Assembly (NCBI GenBank): GCA_035048485.1
Contig: CM068585.1
Span: 17,713,501-17,777,500, forward strand
Direction: 5' to 3'
Origin: Pteria penguin
Lineage: Eukaryota > Mollusca > Bivalvia > Pterioida > Pteriidae
Length of the DNA: 64,000 nucleotides
Shown: one piece after another, positions 1 to 40,400 of the stretch
Layout of the letters: the number at the start of each line of letters is the position of its first letter
Numbering within the stretch: position 1 is the first letter of the stretch
Program-made: the position numbers and the translations under genes
Notes under the pieces: generated by a model
The model's database searches: none
The model's input: only the letters and a program-made list of their open reading frames with translations
What the model was told of the DNA's origin: nothing

Positions 1-455
1 TTCAAAAAAAAATAGGTGGAATGTTAATAATCAGTTACAGCCTGAAAACCTTTTTCACTCATCAAGACCCCATGACCTTTGATCCCTCAATCAATAGAGC
101 ACATCCTCGGCTAATGGGGAATATCTGTGTAAAGTTTCATTACTATACCTAAAATGAATCAGCTTAAAGAAATATATAAATAAATAAATAAATAAAACCC
201 CGAGATATATTTTGAAACACTGATGCCCCAAGACAGCAACCAAAACTTATTTTTGAAATTAAGTCAAAGGTCATGAAGCAAGGTCACAATGTCAAAATGC
301 TTCGTGTGAACAAAAAGATATTGTCACAATGCATAAACAAATGAAACATTAACGCCATGTCTCTTACTGCCCACAAATTCCCACCATATTTTTGCCACAG
401 AATGACTGAGCACAAAAGCCAAATGCCCCTCGATCTGTGTTGCACTTGAACATAC
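1..455. other. Intron, no exon found
   Basis: Part of the intron after SMARCA5 exon 20. I searched the minus strand for the expected C-terminal tail exon and did not find it. It holds an (AAAT)n run near 175-195 and a GGTCA-rich stretch near 260-290 that looks like an old interspersed repeat. Confidence 0.6.
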
Positions 456-27626
<27,171 letters not shown>

Positions 27627-27960
27627 CTTTAAATATCGTACTTGTCTCCCTATTTCATCAACTCTTTGTTGATTGTCACCGCATCGGTTTTGCGCGGTTC
27701 AAAGATGGCGTCAATGTGTAGTATACCGATCTCGAATATTTTCCCTTTTTCAAGTCAAAAAGGGGGGGGGGGGGAGGGACAGGGTTTTCAACCCGGCCAG
27801 AGCAAGAAAATTTTTTGTTTCTCCAATAAAATATTGTTGCATAATAAATAATAATAAAAATTTAATGATAAACACTGTTATTTTTGACAAAATTATGCTC
27901 AAACCGATCTCAGCTATGTTATACGCTAAAGTCCAATATAATGATGCCATATACTGAAAT
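27627..27960 (-). promoter_or_regulatory. SMARCA5: Putative SMARCA5 5' UTR and promoter
   Basis: Sequence just upstream of the start codon. It has a locally CpG-bearing segment (CACCGCATCGGTTTTGCGCG) and a YY1-like AAGATGGCGTC at about 27702-27712, some 80 bp upstream of the ATG; such sites are common near TSSs of housekeeping genes. No TATA box was identified. The transcription start is not determined; this is inferred from position. Confidence 0.4.
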
Positions 27961-28900
27961 GAGAGTGAGACTAGAAGCAGGAGTGTGAGGAAGGAGTGGA
28001 TGGGGTAGGGGTGTGAAGGAAAGAGGGCTACCCTGGGTAAAAATAACTGACAGAGAAATGACAAACATTCTACTAAATGTGAGAAACGTTGTTTCCTTCT
28101 TAGTCGCGAAATCAATTATGAATTACATAAAGAAACAATTCTATGAATATGTCAATATTCGGAATCTCCACACTACTTTAACTTTAGATAGGATAGATCT
28201 CGAGATATCAGCAAAAGGAAAACCGTTTTGAACCTGTCTCACTGAGCTCTATCTAAATACATTAAGCACATAAACATATGAATACACTTCGAAATTCACC
28301 TGAGGTTGCTACTATCTTCTGTCCACCCCTCATGAACCATTTTTGGCATATATCGAGTACAAACATTACAGTACTCAAAGAAAAAGATAATCGCATCTGA
28401 CTCTGACTCATCTATGACAGAAATCACCACGGAAATGCACTGTTAATAATATAATAAAAAACAAAAACAAAAACCCAGACACAACTTGTCACAAAAACAT
28501 CACAAAAACTTTCGATTAAGCTGCAGTTGCAATACCGACGTAGGGCGGTCAATTGATATGACAATTGTCAATCAATTGGAGTGGTTAACCGGTTTACGGG
28601 TCCTCCTCCTCACTTTCCACAAAAGTAGTATAATCAAAAAACACAACTTTAAAAAGCTATGAAAAATTCCCAATATAGAATACAAGGATCAACAACTTCT
28701 CAAGTTGTGAGGGCATGAAATATAAACATGTACAGTAATGCTGAGTAAGACCAAGATATCAAAAATGTATAAATCGTCATCAACATGAGTAAACTGAGCT
28801 CTGCCTATCTGGAAGCGAGCTCAGACCCTTAATCTATAAGAGTCCCAATTAACAGTAAGAAGGAATAAGGTTCAGGACCATTTCTCCTTTGAAAAATGTT
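27961..28900. other. Intergenic, nothing recognised
   Basis: No gene or element that I can support. Short open frames here lack any recognisable motif. Confidence 0.5.
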
Positions 28901-29029
28901 TCAACAAGGCCCACCATATAGCCCCCATCCGCCTGTTTGTCAGCGTACTGGTTCAAATTAAAATTTCTGTATAAGAGTGTAGAAGGGGTCAATACAAGAA
29001 CTACTGTCCCTTCTGATGATCTCTAAGTC

Positions 29030-29754
29030 ATATTATTGTAGATCAAGAAGGCCTTCCACTATTTTGGAATCCGACAAGATAAACTTATTCGAACCTAAGA
29101 TCATCTTAAATTTGTACACAAGATCACTGTAGAAATTCCCTTGGATACGTAGTAATATTTCCGAACTTTGATAAAAGTTCTGAATAGGACCTAAACAATT
29201 TCTGAGGGTTTTTCTAAGTTTATGATACTTGTAACTCTGAGTTGAAAGTTCCAATGTTATTTGTAAATTTTTGTGATGAAAGTCCAAAACGTTAGTGCAG
29301 GCGCTGGCAAATCGAAGCTACTCAATTTTATGAATAACATATGATGGGAGTCTAGTCTAGGAACATATGTAACTATCAAACTAAGGAAAAGTTACAACAG
29401 GAAATCTAAAATCGTCATGTTTATCATAAATATTGGTATGAATTTTATTGATAACTGTCTTAATGTATAGGTCCAAGAAAAGTGTTTCTGAATCACATAT
29501 ATTGTCTTTGTTTAACTTAGGTCAGGTGGGTATATGTTAGCTATATATCTTTCAAACTCAGGGTAGTCAATAACTAAGATGTCGTCAAGATACATGTACA
29601 TGTATCTACAATCTGATTAATACCATATCTTTATTCCGCTCCACTATGTGTCCCATTGCGGATAAACAGAGGAGCGGAATAAATATTTTATGTATCTGGA
29701 GGTATCATCCAACATCTCGAATCATTTAGATTAATTGTTGAAAAGAATCCATAA

Positions 29755-29785
<31 letters not shown>

Positions 29786-29890
29786 AACAATATAGAGACA
29801 AATCTGCTATAAGAGGTGCACATTTATTACCCATAGAAATCCTAATTATCTGCTGATAAATCTTGCCATTAAATTTAAGGAAGGGTAAAA
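29030..29890 (-). pseudogene. Decayed reverse transcriptase fragment
   Basis: Reading the minus strand, three blocks occur in the right order: MGNKCAPLIADL (about 29790-29840), YLDDIL (about 29575-29595, the YxDD catalytic box), and FYSDLVYKF (about 29100-29150). Stops and frameshifts separate them, and a hairpin repeat plus a (C)n(AC)n tract interrupts them at 29615-29790. From memory these blocks belong to a retroelement RT type seen in molluscs and cnidarians; I cannot fix the superfamily. It is a dead copy with no intact frame. Confidence 0.72.
29631..29687. repeat. Small hairpin repeat inside RT pseudogene
   Basis: TATTCCGCTCC and GGAGCGGAATA form inverted arms. The preceding CTGATTAATACCATATCTTT also occurs (as CTGATTAAAACCATATCTTT) at 30752 and inverted at about 43261, so this is a dispersed family. 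Confidence 0.65.
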
Positions 29891-30346
29891 TCGAGTTTTA
29901 ACACCTAATTTTTTGTTCCAAAGTATGATTTTAGATTATGCTAGTCTATTGAAGACAGATTTTTTTCAGATCACTGTGTGACTGAGCAAGATTTTTTTAG
30001 TCAAAATCAGGACAAGATTTTTGTTTTCCAAAACATCCCAGCCCCCCCCCCCCTTCCGAATATCAAATGGACGGTGCCTAACCGCATACAGTAGTCGCTG
30101 CGTTACCCAACTTGAATAAAAGTCAGTGCAGAGACATAGCCTCAGTAACGTTACTACTATCAAAAAGTATAGTCTATATGTCTTTGATCAGTGTTCGCTT
30201 CATATTTTTCTTTCTTATAAGTAAAGATAACATGATGAGAACACATACAACGGCTTTATTCTTTCATATGCCTAACGCGGCGACTGTGGTCTAAGTGTAT
30301 CATCGGTATCATAATTATTGTACTTTGAAATCACTACGTTGAAAAT

Positions 30347-30501
30347 CAGTGGCGGATTTAGGCCCCCCCCCCCCTTTTCGCCACATATTTATAAGTAAAA
30401 ATTCAGATTTGGCACTAAAAAAAGGGCTGAGTAGTTTGGCTAATACACATGTACCCCCCCCCCCCCTTTTCCCCTTTTCGGAAATCCTGGATCCGCCACT
30501 G
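30347..30501. mobile_element. MITE, CAGTGGCGGA family
   Basis: Ends CAGTGGCGGATTTAGG and CCTGGATCCGCCACTG, flanked by a 5-bp direct AAAAT (30342-30346, 30502-30506). 155 bp, no coding capacity. The same family is at 13.3 kb. The superfamily is not clear from a 5-bp duplication. Confidence 0.8.
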
Positions 30502-30751
30502 AAAATCGTCGTTTACATGTATAGAATCTTTCATCGAAATCGCAAAGAAGAAACCGTGATTTATGATTTCATACTGGATAGCAAAGCAACATTTCCAAAC
30601 TTCTCTGTCTCTTTTCTAACCATATCTTCTATCATTGTAAATCTATGTATAAAGGATGTGCGAGATCGACGAAAATCCTGGATACGTCAGGATGTGTATT
30701 GGATTCTGGTATAAATCTATGACCAGTGCACTTCCAATCGACTTCATTCTG

Positions 30752-30835
30752 ATTAAAACCATATCTTTATTCCGCTTCTCTATTTGTCTCATATTTTATC
30801 AGCAATTGGACAAATAGAAAATCGGAATAATCTGA
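30752..30835. repeat. Dispersed CCATATCTTTATTCCGCT repeat
   Basis: Starts CTGATTAAAACCATATCTTT and closes with an inverted GACAAATAGAAAATCGGAAT. Same family as at 29.6 and 43.2 kb. Confidence 0.6.
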
Positions 30836-31415
30836 TTGTATCGACTTAAAATTCCGTATGTATAATATGCATATATAGAAGGAATATTTGTCTTCATGTA
30901 ATGAAATGCCAAGTTCCACGAAGATATCAATAAAATAAAATCTGTATTGCATAATTCGAAATGCATGTGTAGCTATGCATTATAATTGTTCTAGGTTTAC
31001 CATCTGATGCACGACTGCGTCGCATTGCACGTATGCCTGGTGGATTTTCGGAGTTGCTTTCTTGTAAAAGTACATACTGACTATACAATCCTTTGAGTTG
31101 AATTATTTGAATAAGTTGCACTGCAAATAAATGTTCAACTGTTTAGAGGGCAAGGATGATCAACGTACCCCTGCAATACACCAAGCTAAGTGAAAATAGA
31201 GTTCCTGTTGTACTTTTTCCACCCGAGGCAAAAAGCAGAGCAAGATCTATAGGCCATTTCAGTCAAGTGATTTACCTGCCCTTGACGGCAACTTTTAAAC
31301 TGTCTGCATATCACCGTGAGGTATATGAAAGTGACTGCTGCTAGGTTAATCATATCTCATCATGGTCAATTGACCATACAAATGTGAGAAGTAAACTGAA
31401 GTCATTGCATTACAT

Positions 31416-31992
31416 TGCAGAAAAGTGTCATATTTCCTAGTTAATTCATAATGATGATTTCTTATGGACTATTTTGATCGTAATTATGGTAAGTTATGTT
31501 ATTTTGAAAGAATTTTGTCAATATTTCAATTTTTGAATTTTCTATGATGTTTTAACACTTCCAAATGAGGGTGTATAGGGACAATTCTTCACATTTTTAA
31601 CTTCTGCTGTTATACCACATGAAAGATTTTAATAAAACATGGTATACATGAAGTAACATAGGTCCTCTATCAATTTTGCAAATTTCATCCAAATTGGTCA
31701 ACAGATGGTTAAAATATGGAGAGTTCAAATCCAGCTGTGGTTCAATTTTTTTTCTCATTTTTTTACACATTTAAATGAGTTTTTAGATGCTTCTCAACAC
31801 TCAATATATGAAATTAGGCCATTTTAAGTTGGATCTGGACAATATTTGAAACAATTGTTGTTCATGATCCAGACTTGAAATCAGTCAACAAAAGGCCCCA
31901 CCTAAAGAAAATGACGAACTTGTTGCCCTGAATCACATCTTGCAGAGACAAAGCAAATGCTTAATATCAAAATCACTTGAATGGATGTGCAA
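31416..31992 (-). mobile_element. Inverted internal fragment of the AGGCCCAAG element
   Basis: Reverse complement of element sequence from about 160 nt inside the 5' end onward (ends TTGAATGGATGTGCAA). It abuts the forward copy that starts at 31993, so the two form a near-perfect large inverted repeat with almost no spacer. Confidence 0.85.
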
Positions 31993-33793
31993 ACAAGAGG
32001 CCCAAGTGGGCCTATATCGCTCACCTGAGTACCTAGATGATCAGTCATGCATGAAGGAAGAATTCATTTATTTTTGCATTAATGTGACTAAGTCAACACA
32101 GATGTGGAAAATATGTCAAATTTTATTTCAGGCTAGAATAAAAACCAACACTTTTTTGTACATCCATTCAGGTGATTTTGATATTAAGCATTTCCTTTGT
32201 CTCTGCAAGAAGTCATTCAGGGCAACAAGTTAGTCATTTTCTTTAGGTGGGGCCTTTTGTTGACTGATTTCAAGTCTGGGTCATGAACAACAATTGTTTC
32301 AAATATTGTCCAGATCTAACTTAAAATTGCCTAATTTCATATGTTGAGTGTTGAGAAACATCTAAAAACTTATTTAGATGTGTAAAGAAATGAAAAAAAA
32401 ATTTTGACCACAGCTGGATTTGAACCGCTACTCTCCATATTTCAATTACCAAGTGGTATATGTACTATTGTGAGAACTGCTTTTTAGACATGGTGGCATT
32501 ATCTGTTAACCAATTTGGATGAAATTTACCAAATTGATAGCATCCCTCTAGATCATTTCTATGCATTCTGTTTGTCTCTGTATACAGCCCGTATGAAAAA
32601 GAATATTGTTAAACGAGGGAACTCTTTTGTGACCTACTCTTGACTATGGTGGCGCCACCTGTAAAGAGGTCTGGACGAAAATCAACAGAATTTGAAGAGG
32701 ATCATAAGTGACTTATTTCTACCAAGATTTATTAAAATCCTTCAAACAGTTTTGTAGAAAAAGTTGAAAATGTGAAAAATGGCCACCCCCCCCCCCCCCC
32801 CCCCTTTTTTTTTGGAAGTCTTAAACGTAAAATTCCTAATTTCATATGTTGAGTGTTGAGAAACATCTAAAAACTTATTTAGATGTGTAAAAAAAAAAAA
32901 AAAATTTTTTTGACCACAGCTGGATTTGAACCGCTACTCTCCATATTTCAATTACCAAGTGTTATATGTACCATTGTGAGACCTACTTTTAGACATGGTG
33001 GCATTATCTGTTAACCAATTTGGATGATCCGCACAAAAAACAAAACCTTTGAAAAGGACTATGAGTACTTGCATCCTACCCAGTTTTATCACAATCCTTC
33101 AAGTTGTTCTGTAGATCAAGTTGAAGATATGAAAAATTGTCCCCCCCCCCCCCTTTTCTTGGAAGTCTTAAAAAATTCATAAAAAATTCAAAAATCGAGA
33201 TATTGAAAAAATTCCTTCACACCAGCATTCCTTACCACAGAAATGATTAAATGAAACCAAATGAATGCATCAATGTTTGCTAAAAGAAAATAATAACTCT
33301 TTAATGCATTAAAATAACAAAGTCCAAAATAAAAATGAAAAAACGTCAAAAATTTGATTTCGGAATGGAACCAAAAATATCAACACTTCTTCCCATATGC
33401 CTCTAAATCATTCCAATGCAGTCGGTTTGTCGCTGTATGCACCCGATCTGAATAAGAAGTTTGTCAAAGGAGGGTACCCTCTGTGACCTACTTTTGTCTG
33501 TGGTGGTGCCACCTGTTCATGGATCCTGACAAAGATGACCACATTTGTCGGGGACCTTGAGTATTTGATGCATGCCAAGTTTCATTGAATTCCAGAAAGT
33601 GGTTCCGAAGAAAAAGTTCAAACTGTGAAATGTTTACACCAATTATCCCACCCCCCCTTTTTCTTGAAAGTCTTAAAAAATTCATAAAAAATCCAAAACA
33701 TAAAATATTGAAAAATTTTCTTCGCAGTAGTATTTCTTACCATCAAAATGATCAAATTAAACCAAATTAATGCATCAATGTTTACTAAAAGAA
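31993..33793 (+). mobile_element. AGGCCCAAG element, copy lacking its 3' end
   Basis: Begins ACAAGAGGCCCAAGTGGG and runs to TTTACTAAAAGAA, where the next copy starts at once. The 3' hairpin is missing. The following copy repeats its contents in the same order, so this looks like a 1.8-kb tandem duplication rather than an independent insertion. Confidence 0.85.
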
Positions 33794-36036
33794 ACAAGAG
33801 GCCCAAGTGGGCCTATATCGCTCACCTGAGTACCTAGATTATCAGTCATGCATGAAGGAAGAATTCATTTATTTTTGCATTAATGTGACTAAGTCGACAC
33901 AGATGTTGAAAATATGTCAAATTTTATTTCAGGCTAGAATAAAAAACAGCACATTTTTGCACATCCATTCAGGTGATTTTGATATTAAGCATTTCCTTTG
34001 TCTCTGCAAGAAGTCATTCAGGGCAACAAGTTAGTCATTTTCTTTAGGTGGGGCCTTTTGTTGACTGATTTCAAGTCTGGGTCATGAACAACAATTGTTT
34101 CAAATATTGTCCAGATCTAACTTAAAATTGCCTAATTTCATATGTTGAGTGTTGAGAAACATCTAAAAACTTATTTAGAGGTGTAAAGAAATGAAAAAAA
34201 AATTTTGACCACAGCTGGATTTGAACCGCTACTCTCCATATTTCAATTACCAAGTGGTATATGTACTATTGTGAGAACTGCTTTTTAGACATGGTGGCAT
34301 TATCTGTTAACCAATTTGGATGAAATGTACAAAATTGATAGAGGACCTATAGTACTTCATGTATACCATTTTTCATTAAAATCTTTCATGTGGTGTAACA
34401 GCAGAAATGAAAAATGTGATTGAATTGTTCCAATACACCCTCATTTGGAAGTCTTAAAAAATTCATAGAAAATCCAAAATTTGAGATATTGACAAAATTT
34501 TTTCAAAGTAACAACAGAATTTGAAGAGGATCATAAGTGACTTATTTCTACCAAGATTTATTAAAATCCTTCAAACAGTTTTGTAGAAAAAGTTGAAAAT
34601 GTGAAAAATGGCCAACCCCCCCCCCCCCCCTTTTTTTTTGGAAGTCTTAAACGTAAAATTCCTAATTTCATATGTAGAGTGTTGAGAAACATCTAAAAAC
34701 TTATTTAGATGTGTAAAAAAAAAAAAAAATTTTTTTTGACCACAACTGGATTTGAACCGCTACTCTCCATATTTCAATTACCAAGTGGTATATGTACCAT
34801 TGTGAGACCTACTTTTAGACATGGTGGCATTATTTGTTAACCAATTTGGATGATCCGCACAAAAAACAAAACCTTTGAAAAGGACTATGAGTACTTGCAT
34901 CCTACCCAGTTTTATCACAATCCTTCAAGTTGTTCTGTAGATCAAGTTGAAGATATGAAAAATTGTCCCCCCCCCCCCCCCTTTTCTTGGAAGTCTTAAA
35001 AAATTCATAAAAAATTCAAAAATCGAGATATTGAAAAAATTCCTTCGCACCAGCATTCCTTACCATAGAAATGATTAAATGAAACCAAATGAATGTATCA
35101 CTGTTTACTTAAAGAAAATAATAACTCTTTAATGCATTAAAATAACAAAGTCCAAAATAAAAATGAAAAAACGTCAAAAATTTGATTTCGGAATGGAACG
35201 AAAAATATCAACACTTCTTCCCATATGCCTCTAAATCATTCCTATGCAGTCGCTTTGTCGCTGTATGCACCCGATCTGAATAAGAAGTTTGTCAAAGGAG
35301 GGTACCCTCTGTGACCTACTTTTGTCTGTGGTGGTGCCACCTGTTCATGGATCCTGACAAAGATGACCACATTTGTCGGGGACCTTGAGTATTTGATGCA
35401 TGCCAAGTTTCATTGAATTCCAGCAAGTGGTTCCGAAGAAAAAGTTCAAACTGTGAAATGTTTACACCAATTATCCCACCCCCCTTTTTCTTGAAAGTCT
35501 TAAAAAATTCATAAAAAATCCAAAACATAAAATATTGAAAAATTTTCTTCGCAGTAGTATTTCTTACCATCAAAATGATCAAATTAAACAAAATTAATGC
35601 ATCAATGTTTACTAAAAGAAAAAAATACCTCTTTTCTGCATTAAAACTACCAAGTACAAAAAAACGTCCAAAAAACGTCAAAAATTTGATTTCGGAACGG
35701 AACCAAAAATAACAACACTTCTTCACACATCCCTCTAGATCATTCCTATGCATTCGGTTTGTCTCTGTATGCCCCCGGTCTGAAGAAGAAGTTTGTCAAA
35801 GGAGGGTACCCTCTTTGACCTACTTTTGCCTGTGGTGGCGCCACCTGTTGATGAATCCGGACGAAAAACAACAACACTTGTAGGGGACCATGAGTACTAC
35901 ATGCTTATCAAGTTTCATCAAATTCTGTTCAGTGGTTCTGGAGAAGAAGTCGAAAATGTGAAAAGTTAACGACGGACGACGGACGGTGATTGATCACAAT
36001 AGCTCACTTGAGCCTTTGGCTCAGGTGAGCTAAAAA
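33794..36036 (+). mobile_element. AGGCCCAAG element, copy with both ends
   Basis: 5' palindrome AGGCCCAAGTGGGCCT and 3' hairpin TTGAGCCTTTGGCTCAGG, ending GTGAGCTAAAAAA. Poly-C tracts near 34615 and 34967 precede repeated TTTTTTGGAAGTCTTAAA-like motifs. No coding capacity. Confidence 0.85.
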
Positions 36037-36038
36037 AC

Positions 36039-36199
36039 TGTTGTTGTTTTTAATTCTGGTCTGAAATAAAATTTGACATATTTTCAACATTTGTGTTGAC
36101 TTAGTCACAGTAATGCAAAAATAAATAACTTCTTCCTTCCTGCATGACTGATAATCTAGGTACTCAGTGAGAGATATAGGCCCACTTGGGCCTCTTGTT
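36039..36199 (-). mobile_element. Inverted 5' end of the AGGCCCAAG element
   Basis: Reverse complement of the first ~160 nt of the element, ending AGGCCCACTTGGGCCTCTTG. It begins within a few bases of the forward copy's 3' end, so the composite 33794-36199 has ~150-bp terminal inverted repeats. Confidence 0.85.
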
Positions 36200-37461
36200 C
36201 TTAATAGTTACCACCTGGCATTTGCTATCTAACGGTTTATAGATATAGTTGAGAAATAAGACTCGTTCAACGTACACATCGACAGAATGTGATTTGTATA
36301 GCTTATAAGGAGTAATTACAACATTCTTTGTAACTCATGTTACAAGCCGTGTGATGTAACACAATAAATAAACAAAGTTTTTATTTGACAATAACTCAGT
36401 TTAATAAGCTCAATTATCTGAAGAATAGCTATGTACAGCATTGGGTGAAAAACAATGGTGACAAAGGAGATTTTTTTATCATCATTCACAATATACAGAC
36501 ATTTACATGTATGTGTGGGTATACATACTATCATTCAGCATCCTAACTAAAATCACTGGAAAGCAACATTTACCATAGCTACCCTCTCTACAGTTCGGCA
36601 GGTACTAGGAACATGCTCACCATAACCACCTCTTTCTCTCTACTGTCTGACAACAAGTTTCATTTGCCAAAATTACCTATCTCTTCAGAAAGGTAGACAT
36701 CAGGTTACAGTCTCCATAGCTACCTCTTCAATCATTTAGGCATCTGTTAGATAAGCCATCATTACTACATCTCTCTACAGTCCTGCAAATAATAGTTCAT
36801 TGTCACCATAACTACCTCTTTACAGTCAGGCAGGTAATAATTCACTGTCCCAATATCCACCTCTTTATACAGTTAGGCAACTATACTCTCTCTCTCTCCC
36901 TCTCTCTCATTTGGCAAGCCTGCATAATAAATCCATTATGACATTAGAATAACTATAATCAAAGACAATAAATATATCATTCAATTTCACATTGTTATCT
37001 TCACTTTTCCTTGTCTATTCAAATGTCACACAATTAAATTTGAAAAAGCTGCAAACAACAAATATTCATCCTTTTATGAATGGAAAAAGGATTAATAAAT
37101 TTTACATACATATAGTAAAATTCCACACATAGCGTATTTCGTAATGCTTATCTTATGTGTAAGAATAAATATACATGCTTAGCATGTCATGTGTTTTTTG
37201 TTTTTGTAACTACTATTAAATGTTAAACAAGAACAAAATACCAAATGTATGTTGATATTCTTATTTTCGATTTCAATTCGAAGATTAATGGAAAGATAAA
37301 TTGAAACTAAATTAATGCAATGTAAAGCTATACTATTTCAATGATTAAAATACTAAAAGCTGCCCCAAGAAAGAACTACTTTAAGTGAAATGGATGACAT
37401 CAAAACAGAGAAAATGAGTGACGTACATATCACCTTGTGATAAATACATATATATATATAT

Positions 37462-37492
<31 letters not shown>

Positions 37493-40400
37493 TATATATA
37501 TTAAAATATATGCACAAATACATTAATTGTGTGTGTTTGTCTATGTCTACAAATTGATTAAAGGTTACTGCATTTCTTAAATTTGATATTCTTTTTCATG
37601 TAAAAACACTAATTCTGAATGCTAATAAAACTGAAATTTGATGTGACAGTACATATATACTTTTAATATATGGTAGCCATGAAACAGTAATTTTACAGTA
37701 ATTTCTATTGGATGAAATAGTAACCATCCACTCAAATAAGAAAACCTTGAATTTGAAGAAGAACTCAAATACAGACAGCATTTTATTTAGTTCTTTTAGA
37801 ATGAACACTTTACCACTAGCCTTCAAAGCCATAACGGTTTTTCAATAGCACTTGTTTAAAATAAATGCATGTACATGTACTTCATATATGCAATACATAA
37901 ATACCAACATGCTTTTTCTTACTGATGCTTAATAAAAAGATCCTAACACATTTTAAATTTCTTGGAGTAAATTTGAGCACTACAGTGTCTTCTCTGCAAC
38001 ATTTAAAATACAAGTATGAAATTGAATCTTCCATTCTTGTACACTACTATATCACAAACAATCAGATTATGATTCAGAGTACCCACTTCAGTTGATATCC
38101 GTTGCAAGTGATAACCCAGTATATATAAATAAACAAACCATTATGGTCATATACTATGTAATAGGGATTTTGTGACATTTCTGCTCAACAATAAGAAATA
38201 TAGTAAACAAGTTTTCAACAAATACCTCACATGAACAACAAGAGCTTGATGAAGAGTATCTAAATATTAATTCCCCTCTCAAACAAGCAGTATTTTATTG
38301 TAATATATATTGATAAACCTAATTCGTCATAGACATGGAGGGACATAATAACATAGAAAAAAAAATATATACCACATACTTAATACCTTTTCTTGAGATG
38401 TAATGTCCTGATTGATTAAATAATTTTGAAATACTTGGTCAGAACTTTTCTGATTCTACAACAATCTTAAGCTGAAGGATAAAATTAATTGAAATCTACC
38501 TCTACATTAAAGGAAAATAAAGTTTAATTATAAATTTTGTTGTACGGTTTTCTAGAATTTATACATTAAAACAAAGAAACCCCAGAAAATTATGTGTTTA
38601 CCAGTAAGTAAATCATTTATACCACTGAATATTGTTACATAATATAAGTAAGAATAATCACAAAGGGACCTTTATCGCTTATCTGAGCATCTTCAGCACA
38701 AAACAAATTTGGAAAACATCTGAATATTCTAATATAATAGTTTCTTAAGTAAGAAATTTGATTATAGAATATAATCATATATCCTTCTTAAGCACTATGA
38801 TTCATTTAGTTTTCATTCTGAATACCTTATCTGAAGTTTCTCATTGTGAATGTGGATCTACATTGCAGTACTGAGGATTTATCTCTGTGTGGATTCAATT
38901 AAAGCAAACTTATAGGGGGACAGTAAGTACTTCATTCATGGCAAGTTTCATCAAAATCTTCAAGTGTACCACTTCCTATCTTAATCTTACAATATTCTAA
39001 TACAATATGTAATTTTTTTTTACAATTCAAACTCTTTACAATGACAACTATTTCCTTTAAATGGTATATATGAAATTAATGCATAATAAGCAACTTGCTA
39101 TTTAAAGATTTAAGAAATCACCTGTGCAAGAATTAAAAAGTCCCAAATTTTGATCTCGAAATTGAATTTATAACAACAATACTTCTAAAGCACTAAGCAT
39201 GTCAATCTATGCAAATGGTCTGAAGAAGCCTCTCACTGAATGCTAAACCGAAATTAGGTCAATATATGTGAGAAGGCACACTTTTCGAAGAAATACTGTT
39301 TGAGAGAGAATAAAATGATAATATTATTTAATTTGTTATCATTGCTTACACCTCAGCACAATTGTAATTTTTTGGGGGTGATATATAATTTCTATCCATG
39401 ATTGTGACAGTAACAGGCAAATAAGATACAAATTACATTAAATGATACATTCCATCCCCCTTTTGTGTGTGTGTGTGGGGGGGGGGGGGAAGGGTAGTTA
39501 ATTTTTGAAAGATGTAATAATATTTGTTTGATGCACTGTAGAGGAAGTACACTCATCAATGAAATTTCAAAACACTTACTATTAACAAATGTGATTAAAA
39601 TACCCTTATATATTCTGCTTGATACACATACACTGAATGAAGCTTTGGAGAGAAAAACACACAAACAATAAAGATTCCAATCTGCTGCAATTGAACAGAT
39701 GACTGGAATATGGGGTGCATCAAAACCTCTAGCTGAACATTGTAACAATAAGAAACATACATAATAAATGAATATCATACAACATAACAAACTGACTGCA
39801 TTGCTAATTGCTTTTCCATGCTTTCACTCCTTACATATGTCCAGCATATATTTGGTACATCACAATATCTGTTACATTATTTGTTCATAAACATGTATTA
39901 AAACATTTCCTCATTCAAATAACAAGTACCCGTGTTTACCACCTAGAACAATTTTCATTAATTCATACAGCATTACAAACTGCAGTTTGTATAATGATCT
40001 AAACATCCAATTTTGACACTGTTGGTTATTGACTAAATAAACAAAATGTAAGTCAAAAGAATAAAATTGTGGGATAATCTTTCATTGTTACAAATTTAGA
40101 GGTGAAACTTATAAATTCAAATTACTGTAAAACACTTTAATAGCAAGAACTTTATTTTCACCTAATTTTATGAGTATGAGTCAAGCAAAATATAACTGAC
40201 TTATAGGACATTTTTGATTTCTTTTACTTATCCAACCTTTGATCAACTACTTTGATATAGTAGGCAAAATATAATCTTACATCAAATGCCATTATTGTAT
40301 ATATTTTTGGATTTTATGGCAGTCATGAAGACAACCTTAAGTACTGTTTATTGATAAAGAAATTCAAGAGGGGAAATGCATACACCAAATGAAATACAAT

